This document shows positions 1-7,402 of a DNA stretch of 10,233 nucleotides, piece by piece (position 1 is the first letter of the stretch; each line of letters starts with the position of its first letter). Position numbers and translations under genes: made by a program. Below the pieces are notes generated by a model, which worked only from the letters and a program-made list of their open reading frames with translations, made no database searches and was not told the DNA's origin. This DNA is from Pseudomonadota bacterium. GTDB taxonomy: Bacteria; Desulfobacterota; Desulfovibrionia; Desulfovibrionales; Desulfovibrionaceae. Location of the stretch: assembly GCA_023438245.1 (NCBI GenBank), contig JAEXRD010000052.1:1-10233 (forward strand), read 5' to 3'.

Positions 1-408
1 TGTTTGTTGGGGCCAGGCTGGGCTTGCCGGGCGGGCGCGCCCCTCGCCGGGGACAATCGCGGGGACCGGGGGGACCGTCGTCCCCCCCGGCGGGGGGCAG
101 GGCCCTGTCAGGAAAGGGGTTTTGCCCGTTTGTGCCCTTGTCTGCGTCCCGTGTCGGCGGCGGTGTGCCGTTTGGCGTACGGGACAATGTTTGGGGCACA
201 GTTAGGAAAGATTGTCGTAAATTGATTCTGCCTCTTGACGAAGTGCGCTGCGATATGGCCTATATGTTGATAAGGCCGGAGGTGCAGTGAGGCTCTCATC
301 CCAGCCGGCCATGCGACTCGGACGGAGAATGCCCACGCGAAATCTGACCGTACCGCCCTGCCCGGTGCTCCGGGAAGGATCCTGCCCACTTAAAACCAAG
401 GAGGCTTC
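1..408. other. Gene-free 5' region upstream of fdhA
   Basis: I see no convincing gene here. Short open frames exist on both strands, but none combines a good ribosome binding site with a recognisable protein. The first 120 bases are very GC-rich and contain a hairpin with an uninterrupted 8-bp stem (68-75 with 80-87), extendable by two more pairs if one C bulges, and a short CAGGGCCCTG palindrome near 98-107. No T-run follows directly, so this is not a standard terminator. Bases about 200-275 are clearly more AT-rich than the surroundings and most likely hold the fdhAB promoter. The remaining 130 bases look like an untranslated leader ending in the fdhA ribosome binding site. Confidence 0.6.
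235..277 (+). promoter_or_regulatory. Possible fdhAB promoter / leader inverted repeat
   Basis: A TTGACG hexamer lies at 235-240. The best -10-like hexamer downstream, TATATG at 261-266, sits 20 bases away, longer than the usual 16-18, so a sigma70 call is weak. An inverted repeat GGCCT (257-261) / AGGCC (273-277) flanks it and could form a hairpin at the start of the transcript or bind a regulator. The assignment rests mainly on the AT-rich context and the position upstream of fdhA. Confidence 0.25.
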
Positions 409-3400
409 ATGGCAATTTCCCGGAGAAGGTTTCTCAAATACTCGGCTGCGGCGGCGTTGAGCACCGCCTTCGGCGGACTCGGGCTGGCGGCCGGACCGGC
501 GAAGGGCCCCGGCGGCGGAGCGTCTGTCGACCGCATCGCCCAGCTCAAACCGGAGTGGAGCAGGCAGACCAAGACGGTTTGCTGCTTCTGCGCGGTGGGG
601 TGCGGGCTCATCGTGAACACGGCCCTTTCCGGCTCCAAGCGCAGCTTGAACATCGAGGGCGACCCCGAGCATCCCACCAATGAGGGGACGCTCTGCCCCA
701 AGGGCGGCAGCATCTGGCAGCTTACGGAAAGCAGCCCGCGCCTGACCAGGGTGCTCTACCGCAAGCCCTACGGCGATAAGTGGGAGGTCAAGAGCTGGGA
801 TTGGGCGCTGGAGCGCATCGCCCGCCGCGTGAAGACCGACCGCGACGCCGCCTTCCAGGTCAAGAACGCCAAGGGCCAGCTGGTGAACCGCTGCGAGAAC
901 ATCGCCCACGTCGGCTCCTCGGCCCTGGACAACGAGGAATGCTGGACCCTGCAGGCCCTGATGCGTTCCCTGGGGCTCACGTACATCGAGCACCAGGCGC
1001 GCCTTTGACACAGCGCCACTGTACCGGCTCTGGGAGAGTCGTTCGGACGCGGCGCAATGACCAATCACTGGCTGGACCTGAGAAACAGCGACGTCATCCT
1101 CATCATGGGCAGCAACGCTGCGGAGTGCCATCCCATTTCCTTCAAGCACGTCACCAAAAGCATGGAGAAGGGCGGCAAGCTCATCCATGTGGACCCGCGC
1201 TTCACCCGCACCAGCGCCAAGGCGCATATCTTCGCCCAGCTGCGCTCCGGCACGGACATCGCGTTCCTGGGCGGCATGATCAACTACATCCTGGAGAACG
1301 ACCTGGCCTTCAAGGAGTACGTGGTCAACTACACCAACGCCTCCTTCATCGTGGGGCCTGGCTACGACTTCAAGGACGGCATGTTCAGCGGCTTCAACCC
1401 GGCCACCCGCAGCTACGACCGTTCCAAATGGGCGTTTGTCCTTGACGAAAAGGGCGTGCCCCGGCGCGACGACACCCTTTCCGACCCGCGCTGCGTGTAC
1501 CAGCTGCTCAAAAAGCACTACGAGCGCTACACCCTGAAGAACGTGTCCGACACCACCGGCACGCCCCAGGATTCGCTGCTGGAGGTGTACAAGACCTTCG
1601 CCTCCACGGGCAAGCCGGACAAGTCCGGCACCTGCATGTACGCCCTTGGCTGGACGCAGCATACCGTGGGCGTGCAGAACATCCGCGCCATGGCCATGGT
1701 CCAGCTGCTGCTGGGCAACATCGGCGTGGCCGGCGGCGGCGTCAACGCCCTGCGCGGCGAATCCAACGTCCAGGGCGCCACGGACCATGCCCTGCTCTAC
1801 AACAGCCTGCCCGGCTACTTCCCGGTGCCTCTGGCCTCGGACGCCACCTATGCGGACTACCTGAAGAAGGTCACCCCGGTGTCCAAGGATCCCATGAGCC
1901 TGAACTGGAAGAAGAACTCGCCCAAGTACGTGGCCAGCCTGCTCAAGGCCATGTACAAGGATGTGGAGCCCGCCCAGGCCTATGACTGGCTGCCCAAGCT
2001 CGAGCCCGGCCAGGACGCCTCCTGGCTGGTGATGTTCGACGAGATGCTCAAGGGCCGCTTCAAGGGCCTTTTCGCCTGGGGCATGAACCCGGCGGTGTCC
2101 AGCGCCAACGCGGGCAAGGCCAGAAAGGCCCTGGAGAAGCTGGACTGGATGGTGGGGGTGAACCTCTTCGAAAACGAGACCACGGCCTTCTGGAAGGGCC
2201 CAGGCGTGGCCCCCAAGAAGATCAAGACCGAGGTGTTCCTGCTGCCCGCCTGCATGTCGGTGGAGAAGGAAGGCTCGGTGACCAACTCCGGCCGCTGGAT
2301 GCAGTGGCGGGTGCCCGGCCCGGCGCCCCTGGGCGAATGCAAGCCCGACGGCGAGATCATGCGCGAGCTGGCCATGAAGCTCCAGGCCTTGTACCGGCAG
2401 GAGGGCGGCCCCGTGCCGGAGCCCATCCTCGGCCTGAACTGGGAGGGCATGGTGGAGAAGGGCGAGTACAGCCCCCAGGCCACCGCCCGGCTCATCAACG
2501 GCTCCTACACCCGCGACGTGACCGTGAAGCTGCCCGACGGCACGGAGAAGACCTTCAAGGCGGGCACCCAGGTGCAGGGCTTTGCCGACCTGCGCGACGA
2601 CGGCTCCACCACCAGCGGCTGCTGGATCTACTGCGGCTCCTACGTGAAGCCGGACCCGGCCACCGGCAACCTGGGCATGCGCCACAGCCGCGCCCAGACG
2701 CCGGAGCAGGCCCGGATATCCCTGTACCCCAACTGGACCTGGGCCTGGCCCATGAACCGGCGCATCATGTACAATCGCGCCAGCGTGGACAGGACCGGCA
2801 AGCCCTACGCCCCGCAGAAGCCCGTTCTGGCCTGGGACGGCAAGGCCTGGAGCATCGACGTGGTGGACGGCGGCGGCGCGCCCGGGGCCATCCACCCGTT
2901 CATCATGCAGACCCACGGCATGGGCCAGATCTATGGTCCGGGGCTGCTCGACGGGCCCTTCCCCGAGCACTACGAGCCCATGGACTGCCCCGTTTCCACC
3001 CAGGCGTTCTCCAGTGTGCTCAACGCCCCGAGCGTCATCAAGTTCGCCGGGGAGCCCTACGCCCAGGCCGACCCGCGCTATCCCCTGGTCTGCACCACCT
3101 ACCGGCTCACCGAGCACTGGCAGAGCGGCATCTTGAGCCGCAACATGCCCTGGCTGGTGGAGACCGAGCCCCAGCTGTTCTGCGAGATGAGCGAGGAGCT
3201 GGCCAAGGAGCGCGGCATCAAGAACGGCGAAAAGATCTGGGTGGAGAGCATTCGCGGCAAGCTCTGGGCCGTGGCCATGGTCACCAAGAGGATGAAGCCC
3301 ATGAAGGTGCAGGGCAAGACCGTGCATCAGGTGGGCCTGCCCTGGCAGTTCGGCTGGGCGGCGCCCAAGAATGGCGGCGACGCCGCCAACCTGCTCTCCG

Positions 3401-3471
3401 CTTCCGTCGGCGAGCCAAACACCGGCATTCCCGAGACGAAGGCCTTCATGGTCAACGTCCGCAAGGCCTAA
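409..3471 (+). CDS. fdhA: Periplasmic formate dehydrogenase, catalytic alpha subunit (selenoprotein)
   Basis: This is the molybdopterin-type catalytic subunit that oxidises formate to CO2 and passes electrons to FdhB. The start has an AAGGAGG ribosome binding site 4 bases upstream. Residues 1-30 are a Tat signal (SRRRFLK at 4-10, then an Ala/Gly-rich hydrophobic stretch), so the folded enzyme is exported to the periplasm. A [4Fe-4S] site follows: C58, C61, C65 and C96, with the conserved lysine in CPKGG. Codon 200 is TGA (1006-1008). The frame continues intact past it as UHSATV...FGRGAMTNHW, matching the selenocysteine-His active site of E. coli FdnG-like enzymes. Full length is 1020 residues with Sec, close to Desulfovibrio FdhA. 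The metal, Mo or W, cannot be told from sequence. fdhB follows after 12 bases. A conventional gene caller would split this gene at 1008 and restart at 1057. Confidence 0.97.
1006..1055 (+). promoter_or_regulatory. Selenocysteine codon and bacterial SECIS element
   Basis: TGA at 1006-1008 is in frame within fdhA. Directly downstream is a hairpin with a 7-bp upper stem (1025-1031 with 1035-1041, one G-U pair) and a GGG apical loop at 1032-1034. A lower stem, GCGCC 1013-1017 with GGCGC 1051-1055, is also possible. Bacterial SECIS hairpins lie within the coding sequence just after the UGA and present a G-rich apical loop to SelB; the distance here (loop about 24 bases after the codon) fits. The fold was worked out by eye only. 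Confidence 0.85.
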
Positions 3472-3483
3472 AGGAGGCCAGTC

Positions 3484-4212
3484 ATGAGTGGAAAGAGCTT
3501 CCTTGTCGACCTGACCAAATGCACCGGTTGCCGGGGCTGCCAGATCGCCTGCAAGCAGTGGAAGAAGCTGCCCGGCGAGGCGACCAGGAATACCGGCAGC
3601 CACCAGAACCCGCCGGACTTCTCCTACGACACCCTGCGCACCGTGCGCTTCGCCGAGGCCGTGGTGGATGGAAAGCTGCGCTGGCTGTTCACCCCGGACC
3701 AGTGCCGGCACTGTCTGGAGGCGCCCTGCAAGACCGCCACCAGCGATCCCGGGGCCATCGTCATCGATCCGAACACCGGAGCGGTGTATTACACGGAGAA
3801 GACGGCCAAGGAGTCCTTCGAGGCCGTGCGCAACATCTGCCCCTACGACGTGCCCCGGCAGAACAAGAAAACCAAGGTCATGAGCAAGTGCGACATGTGC
3901 AATGACCGGGTGCTCGCGGGCATGCTGCCCGCCTGCGTCAAGGCCTGTCCCACGGGCTGCATGAACTTCGGCGACCGCGACGCCATGCTCAAGCTGGCCG
4001 ACGAGCACTTGGCCGAGGCCAGGAAGGAGTTCCCCCAGGCCCAGCTGTGCGACGCGGATACCGTGCGGGTCATCTTCCTCACGGCGTTTCCGCCCAACCT
4101 CTACGCCAAGAACCTGCTGGCCGACGCCTCGGCCGCGCCGGGCTCTTACGGCTACACCCGCCAGGAGCTGCTCGCCGCGCTGGTGCGGCCTGTGAAGAAC
4201 CTGCTGGGCTAG
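3484..4212 (+). CDS. fdhB: Formate dehydrogenase, iron-sulfur beta subunit
   Basis: This 242-residue electron-transfer subunit carries formate-derived electrons from FdhA outwards. Twelve cysteines in ferredoxin-like arrangement can hold three [4Fe-4S] clusters: C13/C16/C19/C23, C74/C77/C82 with C119, and C136/C139/C151/C155; C159 is extra. There is no signal peptide or membrane segment, so it is probably exported folded together with FdhA through the Tat signal of the latter, as in other FdhAB enzymes. The absence of a C-terminal membrane anchor separates it from the membrane-bound FdnH type. An AGGAGG ribosome binding site precedes the start. No cytochrome c3 or membrane subunit gene follows before the terminator, so this is the two-subunit soluble form, expected to reduce periplasmic cytochromes encoded elsewhere. 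Confidence 0.96.
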   Translation: MSGKSFLVDLTKCTGCRGCQIACKQWKKLPGEATRNTGSHQNPPDFSYDTLRTVRFAEAVVDGKLRWLFTPDQCRHCLEAPCKTATSDPGAIVIDPNTGAVYYTEKTAKESFEAVRNICPYDVPRQNKKTKVMSKCDMCNDRVLAGMLPACVKACPTGCMNFGDRDAMLKLADEHLAEARKEFPQAQLCDADTVRVIFLTAFPPNLYAKNLLADASAAPGSYGYTRQELLAALVRPVKNLLG

Positions 4213-4230
4213 GACCGCACTACATCATCC

Positions 4231-4269
4231 GCCCCCGGCGCACGACGATGTGTGCCGGGGGCGTTTTTT
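4231..4269 (+). terminator. Rho-independent terminator of fdhAB
   Basis: A 13-bp stem (4231-4243 with 4250-4262, one G-U pair) has a 6-base loop and is followed by a six-T run (4264-4269). It starts 18 bases after the fdhB stop. The opposite strand has no T-run after the hairpin, so it should act only on the fdh transcript and not on the convergent gene. Confidence 0.95.
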
Positions 4270-4345
4270 GTCTCCGCTGCGCCGGAACATTCTCTCTGTG
4301 CGATGTTGCGCGTGTGGCGGCGGCCCTGGCGGGCGCAGGCGGGCG

Positions 4346-4630
4346 TCAGTCGTCGCGCCCCAGGGTCTTCGGGGCGCGGCCCTCGCGCAGCTCGCCGAAG
4401 GCTCGGCCCAGGCGCGCGAGCACCTTCTCGTAGCCGCCGGGGGCGTGGGGCAGGGCGCAGGGGGTGCAGTCCTTGACCGGGCCGCGCCAGGCCGGGCTGC
4501 CGCCGCAGTCCTGCAGGAAGTACAGCGGGCAGTAGCAGAACAGGCAGTTGAAGGTCTCCGCCTCCGCGCCCTTGTGGCAGGGGAAGTACTCGCACTCGAC
4601 GTTGCGGAAGTGCTTGAAGTGCTCGCTCAT
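4346..4630 (-). CDS. Small cysteine-rich putative metal-binding protein
   Basis: This 94-residue protein resembles the Pfam 'cysteine-rich small domain' family (PF04071, from memory), a presumed metal-binding domain with no settled biochemical role. The N-terminal two-thirds hold eight cysteines (C13, C18, C29, C32, C34, C42, C55, C58) plus H19 and H62, in the signature pattern CEYFPCHKG...FNCLFCYCPLYFL...KDC..C..PH. The C-terminal third is a short charged helix-like tail. The start lies 9 bases after the yjbQ stop, with an AAGGCGG ribosome binding site overlapping that stop. It is therefore the last gene of the cbiF-yjbQ group. My recollection is that this family recurs near cobalamin genes; that link, and any role in metal handling, is inference. 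Confidence 0.85.
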   Translation of the reverse strand: MSEHFKHFRNVECEYFPCHKGAEAETFNCLFCYCPLYFLQDCGGSPAWRGPVKDCTPCALPHAPGGYEKVLARLGRAFGELREGRAPKTLGRDD

Positions 4631-4639
4631 GGTGCCGCC

Positions 4640-5041
4640 TTACAGCCCGGGGAGCATCTGCACAAGCACGGTGCGCCGCCGGGGGCCGTCGAATTCGCAC
4701 AGGTAGATGTGCTGCCAGGTGCCCAGGGCCATGCGCCCGCCGCTCACCGGCACCAGCTGCGAGGGGCCCATGAGGCTGACTTTGATGTGCGCGTCGCTGT
4801 TGCCCTCGGCGTGTCGGAAGTCCGGGTGCTGCGGCACCAGGCGCGCCAGATGCGCCACCATGTCGCGCTTCACGTCCGGGTCCGCGCCCTCGTTGATGGT
4901 GATTCCGGCGGTGGTGTGCGGCGAGTAGACCAGCACCGCGCCCTCCATGAGGCCCGCTTCGGCCACCAGGCGGGCCACCTCGCCGGTGATGTCCACGAAC
5001 TCCTCGCGGCGGCTGGTGCCGACGGAGAACTGGCGCATCAT
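4640..5041 (-). CDS. yjbQ: YjbQ / UPF0047 family protein
   Basis: This 133-residue protein belongs to the YjbQ (UPF0047) family, compact soluble proteins with a conserved metal or anion site. Thiamine phosphate synthase side-activity has been reported for some members, but the physiological role is unclear. The diagnostic blocks are present: SPHTTAGITINEG (40-52), DVKRDM (56-61), GNSDAHIKVSLMG (80-92) and LGTWQHIYLCEFDGPR (106-121). The start chosen is the first of two adjacent ATGs. Its ATGA overlaps the cbiF stop by 4 bases, which implies translational coupling. The open frame runs far upstream through cbiF and roo in another frame, but that extension has no family similarity. Length matches the family. 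Confidence 0.93.
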   Translation of the reverse strand: MMRQFSVGTSRREEFVDITGEVARLVAEAGLMEGAVLVYSPHTTAGITINEGADPDVKRDMVAHLARLVPQHPDFRHAEGNSDAHIKVSLMGPSQLVPVSGGRMALGTWQHIYLCEFDGPRRRTVLVQMLPGL

Positions 5042-5811
5042 TTGCCCCCCTCTCTGGTGCCGTGGGAAAACGACGGGTCGTAGAGCTTGGAGCGCGAATC
5101 CTCCGGAGCGAGCTCCTGGCCGGGCAGCACCAGGAAGCAGGTCTGCTTGGCGAAGCCGCGTTCGCGCGCCGTGGCGGCCAGTTCGGAGAGCGTGGTGCGC
5201 ACGGTCTCCCCGCCGGGCCAGCCCACCTTGTGGCCCATGACGATGGCGGTGTCCGGCGCGTAGCCGCCCTCCAAAAGTTCGGCCTGGAGGCGCTCCGGCT
5301 CCCCGGCGCTGAGCAGCACGGCCATGGCCGCGCCGTGCCCGGCCAGCTTGGGCAGGGCCTCGGAATCGGGAACCGGGGTGCGGCCGGACAGCCGCGTGAG
5401 GATGAAGGTCTGCGGCCCGCCGGGCACGGTGAAGGAGACCCCCGCCGCGGCGGCGGTGGCGAAGGCGCTGGACACGCCGGGCACCACCTCCCAGGGGATG
5501 CCGTCCGCGTCCAGCAGGGCGGCCTGCTCGCGCACGGCCCCGTAGATGGCCGGTTCGCCGGTGTGCACGCGCGCGGCCACGCCGCCGGAGAGCGCGCAGT
5601 CGCGCAGCAGGGCGTGGGTCTCGGGCAGGGAGAGCGGGGCGGAGTCGATGACCGGCACGCCGGACCGGGCGCCGGCGAGCACCTCGCGCGGCACCAGGGA
5701 GCCCGCGTAGACGATGAGGTCGGCGCCGGCGATGAGCCGCGCGCCCTTGACGGTGATGAGTTCCGGGTCTCCGGGACCGGCCCCGATGAACCAGACCTTG
5801 CCTGTGGCCAT
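5038..5811 (-). CDS. cbiF: Cobalt-precorrin-4 / precorrin-4 C11-methyltransferase
   Basis: This 257-residue SAM-dependent methyltransferase of the tetrapyrrole methylase family adds the C11 methyl group during corrin ring synthesis. Visible family landmarks are the N-terminal glycine-rich SAM loop FIGAGPGDPELITVKG (8-23), YAGSLVP (35-41), HTGEPAIYGA (83-92), PGVSSAFA (109-116), LTRLSGRTPVP and, late in the protein, GHKVGWPGGE. This combination points to CbiF/CobM rather than other methylases of the pathway. In a strict anaerobe the early-cobalt-insertion (CbiF) version is expected. A GGGAG ribosome binding site lies 6 bases upstream. The roo terminator separates it from roo, so it probably starts its own transcript with yjbQ and the Cys-rich gene. 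The other cobalamin genes are not in this window. Confidence 0.93.
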   Translation of the reverse strand: MATGKVWFIGAGPGDPELITVKGARLIAGADLIVYAGSLVPREVLAGARSGVPVIDSAPLSLPETHALLRDCALSGGVAARVHTGEPAIYGAVREQAALLDADGIPWEVVPGVSSAFATAAAAGVSFTVPGGPQTFILTRLSGRTPVPDSEALPKLAGHGAAMAVLLSAGEPERLQAELLEGGYAPDTAIVMGHKVGWPGGETVRTTLSELAATARERGFAKQTCFLVLPGQELAPEDSRSKLYDPSFSHGTREGGK

Positions 5812-5835
5812 GCCTTCTCCCGGGGTTGCGGAATG

Positions 5836-5862
5836 AAAAAGGGGAGGGCCGTGGCCCTCCCC
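5836..5862 (-). terminator. Rho-independent terminator after roo
   Basis: GGGGAGGGCC (5841-5850) pairs with GGCCCTCCCC (5853-5862); in practice a 9-bp stem with a 4-base loop. On the minus strand it is followed by five Ts (5840-5836). It begins 15 bases after the roo stop and ends 24 bases before the cbiF start. Confidence 0.9.
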
Positions 5863-5877
5863 CGTCGCGGTCGCGCG

Positions 5878-7089
5878 CTAGGCCAGCTTGGCGTTGATGG
5901 CCTGGCCGATCTTGACGCCCATCTCGTAGCAGGCGGAGTAGGTCTCGTGGGTGGGGCGGTTCTTGACCTTGATGCCCGGCTCGACGAGTTCCACGCCGAT
6001 GGCTTCCATCTGTTCGGCCAGGATCTTCACGCACTCGCCGCTCCAGCCGAAGGAGCCGAACACCGCGCCGATCTTGTTCTGGGGCCTGAGTCCCTTCACG
6101 TAGGTCAGCAGGTCGGAGACCATGGGCAGGATGCCGTTGTTGTGCGTGGGCGAGCCCACGATGAAGGCGGCGGCGTCGAACAGCTCGCTCATGATGGCGC
6201 TGTGGTGGTTGTGCTTCACGCTCATCACGCGCACGCTCACACCCTGGCTGGCCAGGCCGTCGCAGATGGCGCGGGCCATCTTCTCGGTGCTGTGCCACAT
6301 GGTGTCGAAGGCGATGACGGCCTTCCTGGCGGGCTTCTGCAGGGCGAACTCGCGGTAGGAGTTGAGCGCGAAGGCCACGTCCTCCTTGCCGCGCCACATC
6401 AGGCCGTGGTCGGGGCAGAGCATGTCGATGTCCAGGTTCATGCCGGCCAGGGCGTCCAGGGTCTTGAGCACCACGGGTGAGTAGGGCAGCACGATGTTGG
6501 CGTAGTACTCGGCCATGAGGCGCTTTAAGATGTTGCGGTCCACCTCGTCGGCGAAGCGCTCGGTGCTGGCCCAGTTCTGGCCGAAGGCGTCGGAGCAGAA
6601 GGCGATCTTGTCCTCGGGGATGTAGGAGACCATGTTGTCCGGCCAGTGCAGCATGCGGGTCTCGATGAACTGCACGGTGCGCTTGCCGATGGAGATGGAG
6701 GCTCCGGTGGGCACCACCTCGACCGGCCAGTCCTGGGAGTTGTGGTAGAAGCTGCGCAGGGCCTTCTCGCCCATGGGGGAGACGAAGATCTTCTCCGGGC
6801 GGTATTTTTCCACCATGCAGTCCAGGCAGCCCGCATGGTCGGGCTCCAGGTGGTTGACCACGATGTAGTCGATCTTGGGGCTTCCGCCGCAGGCCTGGGC
6901 GATGGCGCAGTTCAGTTCGTCGGTGAAGTCGCTCTTCACCGTGTCGAACAGGGTGGTCTTCTCGTCACGCACCAGGAAGGCGTTGTAGGTGGTGCCGCGC
7001 GGGGACAGGGAGTAGCCGTGGAAGTCGCGGCTGTTCCAGTCCACCGAGCCGACCCAGAAGATGTCTTTCTTGATTTCGACGGGCTTCAT
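5878..7089 (-). CDS. roo: Rubredoxin:oxygen oxidoreductase (A-type flavodiiron protein)
   Basis: This 403-residue flavodiiron protein takes electrons from rubredoxin through FMN to a diiron site and reduces O2 (or, in some members, NO) in the cytoplasm. The N-terminal beta-lactamase-like domain carries the full diiron ligand set: H80, E82, D84, H148, D167 and H228, with H85 in HLEPDH. The C-terminal flavodoxin domain (about 256-403) has FMN loops at DTMWHSTEKM (262-271), SPTHNNG (313-319) and GSFGWSGE (345-352). There is no fused rubredoxin or reductase domain, so it depends on a separate rubredoxin, which is encoded just upstream. I chose the start at 7089 because a GGAG site lies about 10 bases upstream; the open frame extends to 7203, but an alternative ATG five codons earlier overlaps that site. 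A terminator follows. Confidence 0.96.
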   Translation of the reverse strand: MKPVEIKKDIFWVGSVDWNSRDFHGYSLSPRGTTYNAFLVRDEKTTLFDTVKSDFTDELNCAIAQACGGSPKIDYIVVNHLEPDHAGCLDCMVEKYRPEKIFVSPMGEKALRSFYHNSQDWPVEVVPTGASISIGKRTVQFIETRMLHWPDNMVSYIPEDKIAFCSDAFGQNWASTERFADEVDRNILKRLMAEYYANIVLPYSPVVLKTLDALAGMNLDIDMLCPDHGLMWRGKEDVAFALNSYREFALQKPARKAVIAFDTMWHSTEKMARAICDGLASQGVSVRVMSVKHNHHSAIMSELFDAAAFIVGSPTHNNGILPMVSDLLTYVKGLRPQNKIGAVFGSFGWSGECVKILAEQMEAIGVELVEPGIKVKNRPTHETYSACYEMGVKIGQAINAKLA

Positions 7090-7183
7090 GTGGCGGTTCT
7101 CCATAAGAAAAAAAGTAGGGGACGAGGCCATGCCCAGGGGAGGGCAGGCCGTGCTTTCACAGGGGGCAAGGTCTTGGAAACAT

Positions 7184-7216
7184 GGGGAGCGCCCCCTTGT
7201 CAAGAAGGCGCTCCCC
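7184..7216 (-). terminator. Hairpin between rubredoxin gene and roo
   Basis: GGGGAGCGCC (7184-7193) pairs perfectly with GGCGCTCCCC (7207-7216), and a second short stem is possible inside the loop. On the minus strand the downstream sequence has only a scattered TGTTT, so it is a weak terminator at best. It could reduce readthrough into roo or protect the 3' end of the upstream mRNA. It starts 28 bases after the rubredoxin stop. Confidence 0.5.
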
Positions 7217-7243
7217 GGTGGTGTCAGGCGGGATCAGGCCCGG

Positions 7244-7402
7244 CTATTCGGGACTGAAGTTCTCTTTGCTGGCGCCGCAGATGGGGCAGGACCAGGAGGC
7301 GGGCACGGCTTCCCACTTGGTGCCGGGCTTCACGTCGTTGTCCGGGTCGCCCTCGGCGGGGTCGTACACATAGCCACAGATGTTGCACACGTACTTCTGC
7401 AT
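7244..7402 (-). CDS. Possible internally initiated stand-alone rubredoxin
   Basis: Codon 87 of the double rubredoxin is ATG (7402-7400). On the minus strand a GGAG motif (7414-7411) lies exactly 8 bases before it, with a second GGAG six bases further upstream. Initiation there would give a 52-residue protein beginning MQKYVCNICGY, the usual size and start of free Desulfovibrio rubredoxins, with all four iron ligands. The same transcript could thus make a fused and a free form. Alternatively this is a relic of two genes joined by loss of a stop codon. The ribosome binding site is seen directly; its use is inferred. Confidence 0.5.
   Translation of the reverse strand: MQKYVCNICGYVYDPAEGDPDNDVKPGTKWEAVPASWSCPICGASKENFSPE

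Noticed and set aside
287..460. GTG-started 57-codon leader frame with GGAGG at 278-282, overlapping the fdhA start out of frame
   Set aside because: The ribosome binding site is plausible, but the peptide has no recognisable features and overlaps a clearly real start; more likely chance.
409..1064. fdhA as a pseudogene or two genes split by a stop at 1006
   Set aside because: The frame is preserved exactly across TGA, the flanking residues are the known selenocysteine context, and a SECIS-like hairpin follows.
2304..3905. 533-residue plus-strand frame overlapping fdhA and fdhB
   Set aside because: Arg/Gly/Ala/His-rich shadow in the wrong frame of two well-identified genes.
202..4008. A 1268-residue open frame on the minus strand opposite fdhA and fdhB
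   Set aside because: It is an antisense shadow produced by high GC and biased third positions of fdhAB. The composition (Gly, His, Ala, Val, Leu-rich) and lack of any recognisable domain argue against a protein.
4640..6397. 585-residue minus-strand frame containing the YjbQ sequence at its end
   Set aside because: Only the last 133 residues are real; the upstream part is an out-of-frame reading of cbiF and roo, and the ATGA overlap gives the correct start at 5041.
7108..7114. Seven-T run (minus strand) just before the roo start as a terminator
   Set aside because: I find no GC-rich stem immediately upstream of it; the nearest strong hairpin is about 70 bases away.
7090..7203. 38-residue N-terminal extension of Roo
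   Set aside because: It lies beyond the family N-terminus, and the GGAG ribosome binding site serves the ATG at 7089.
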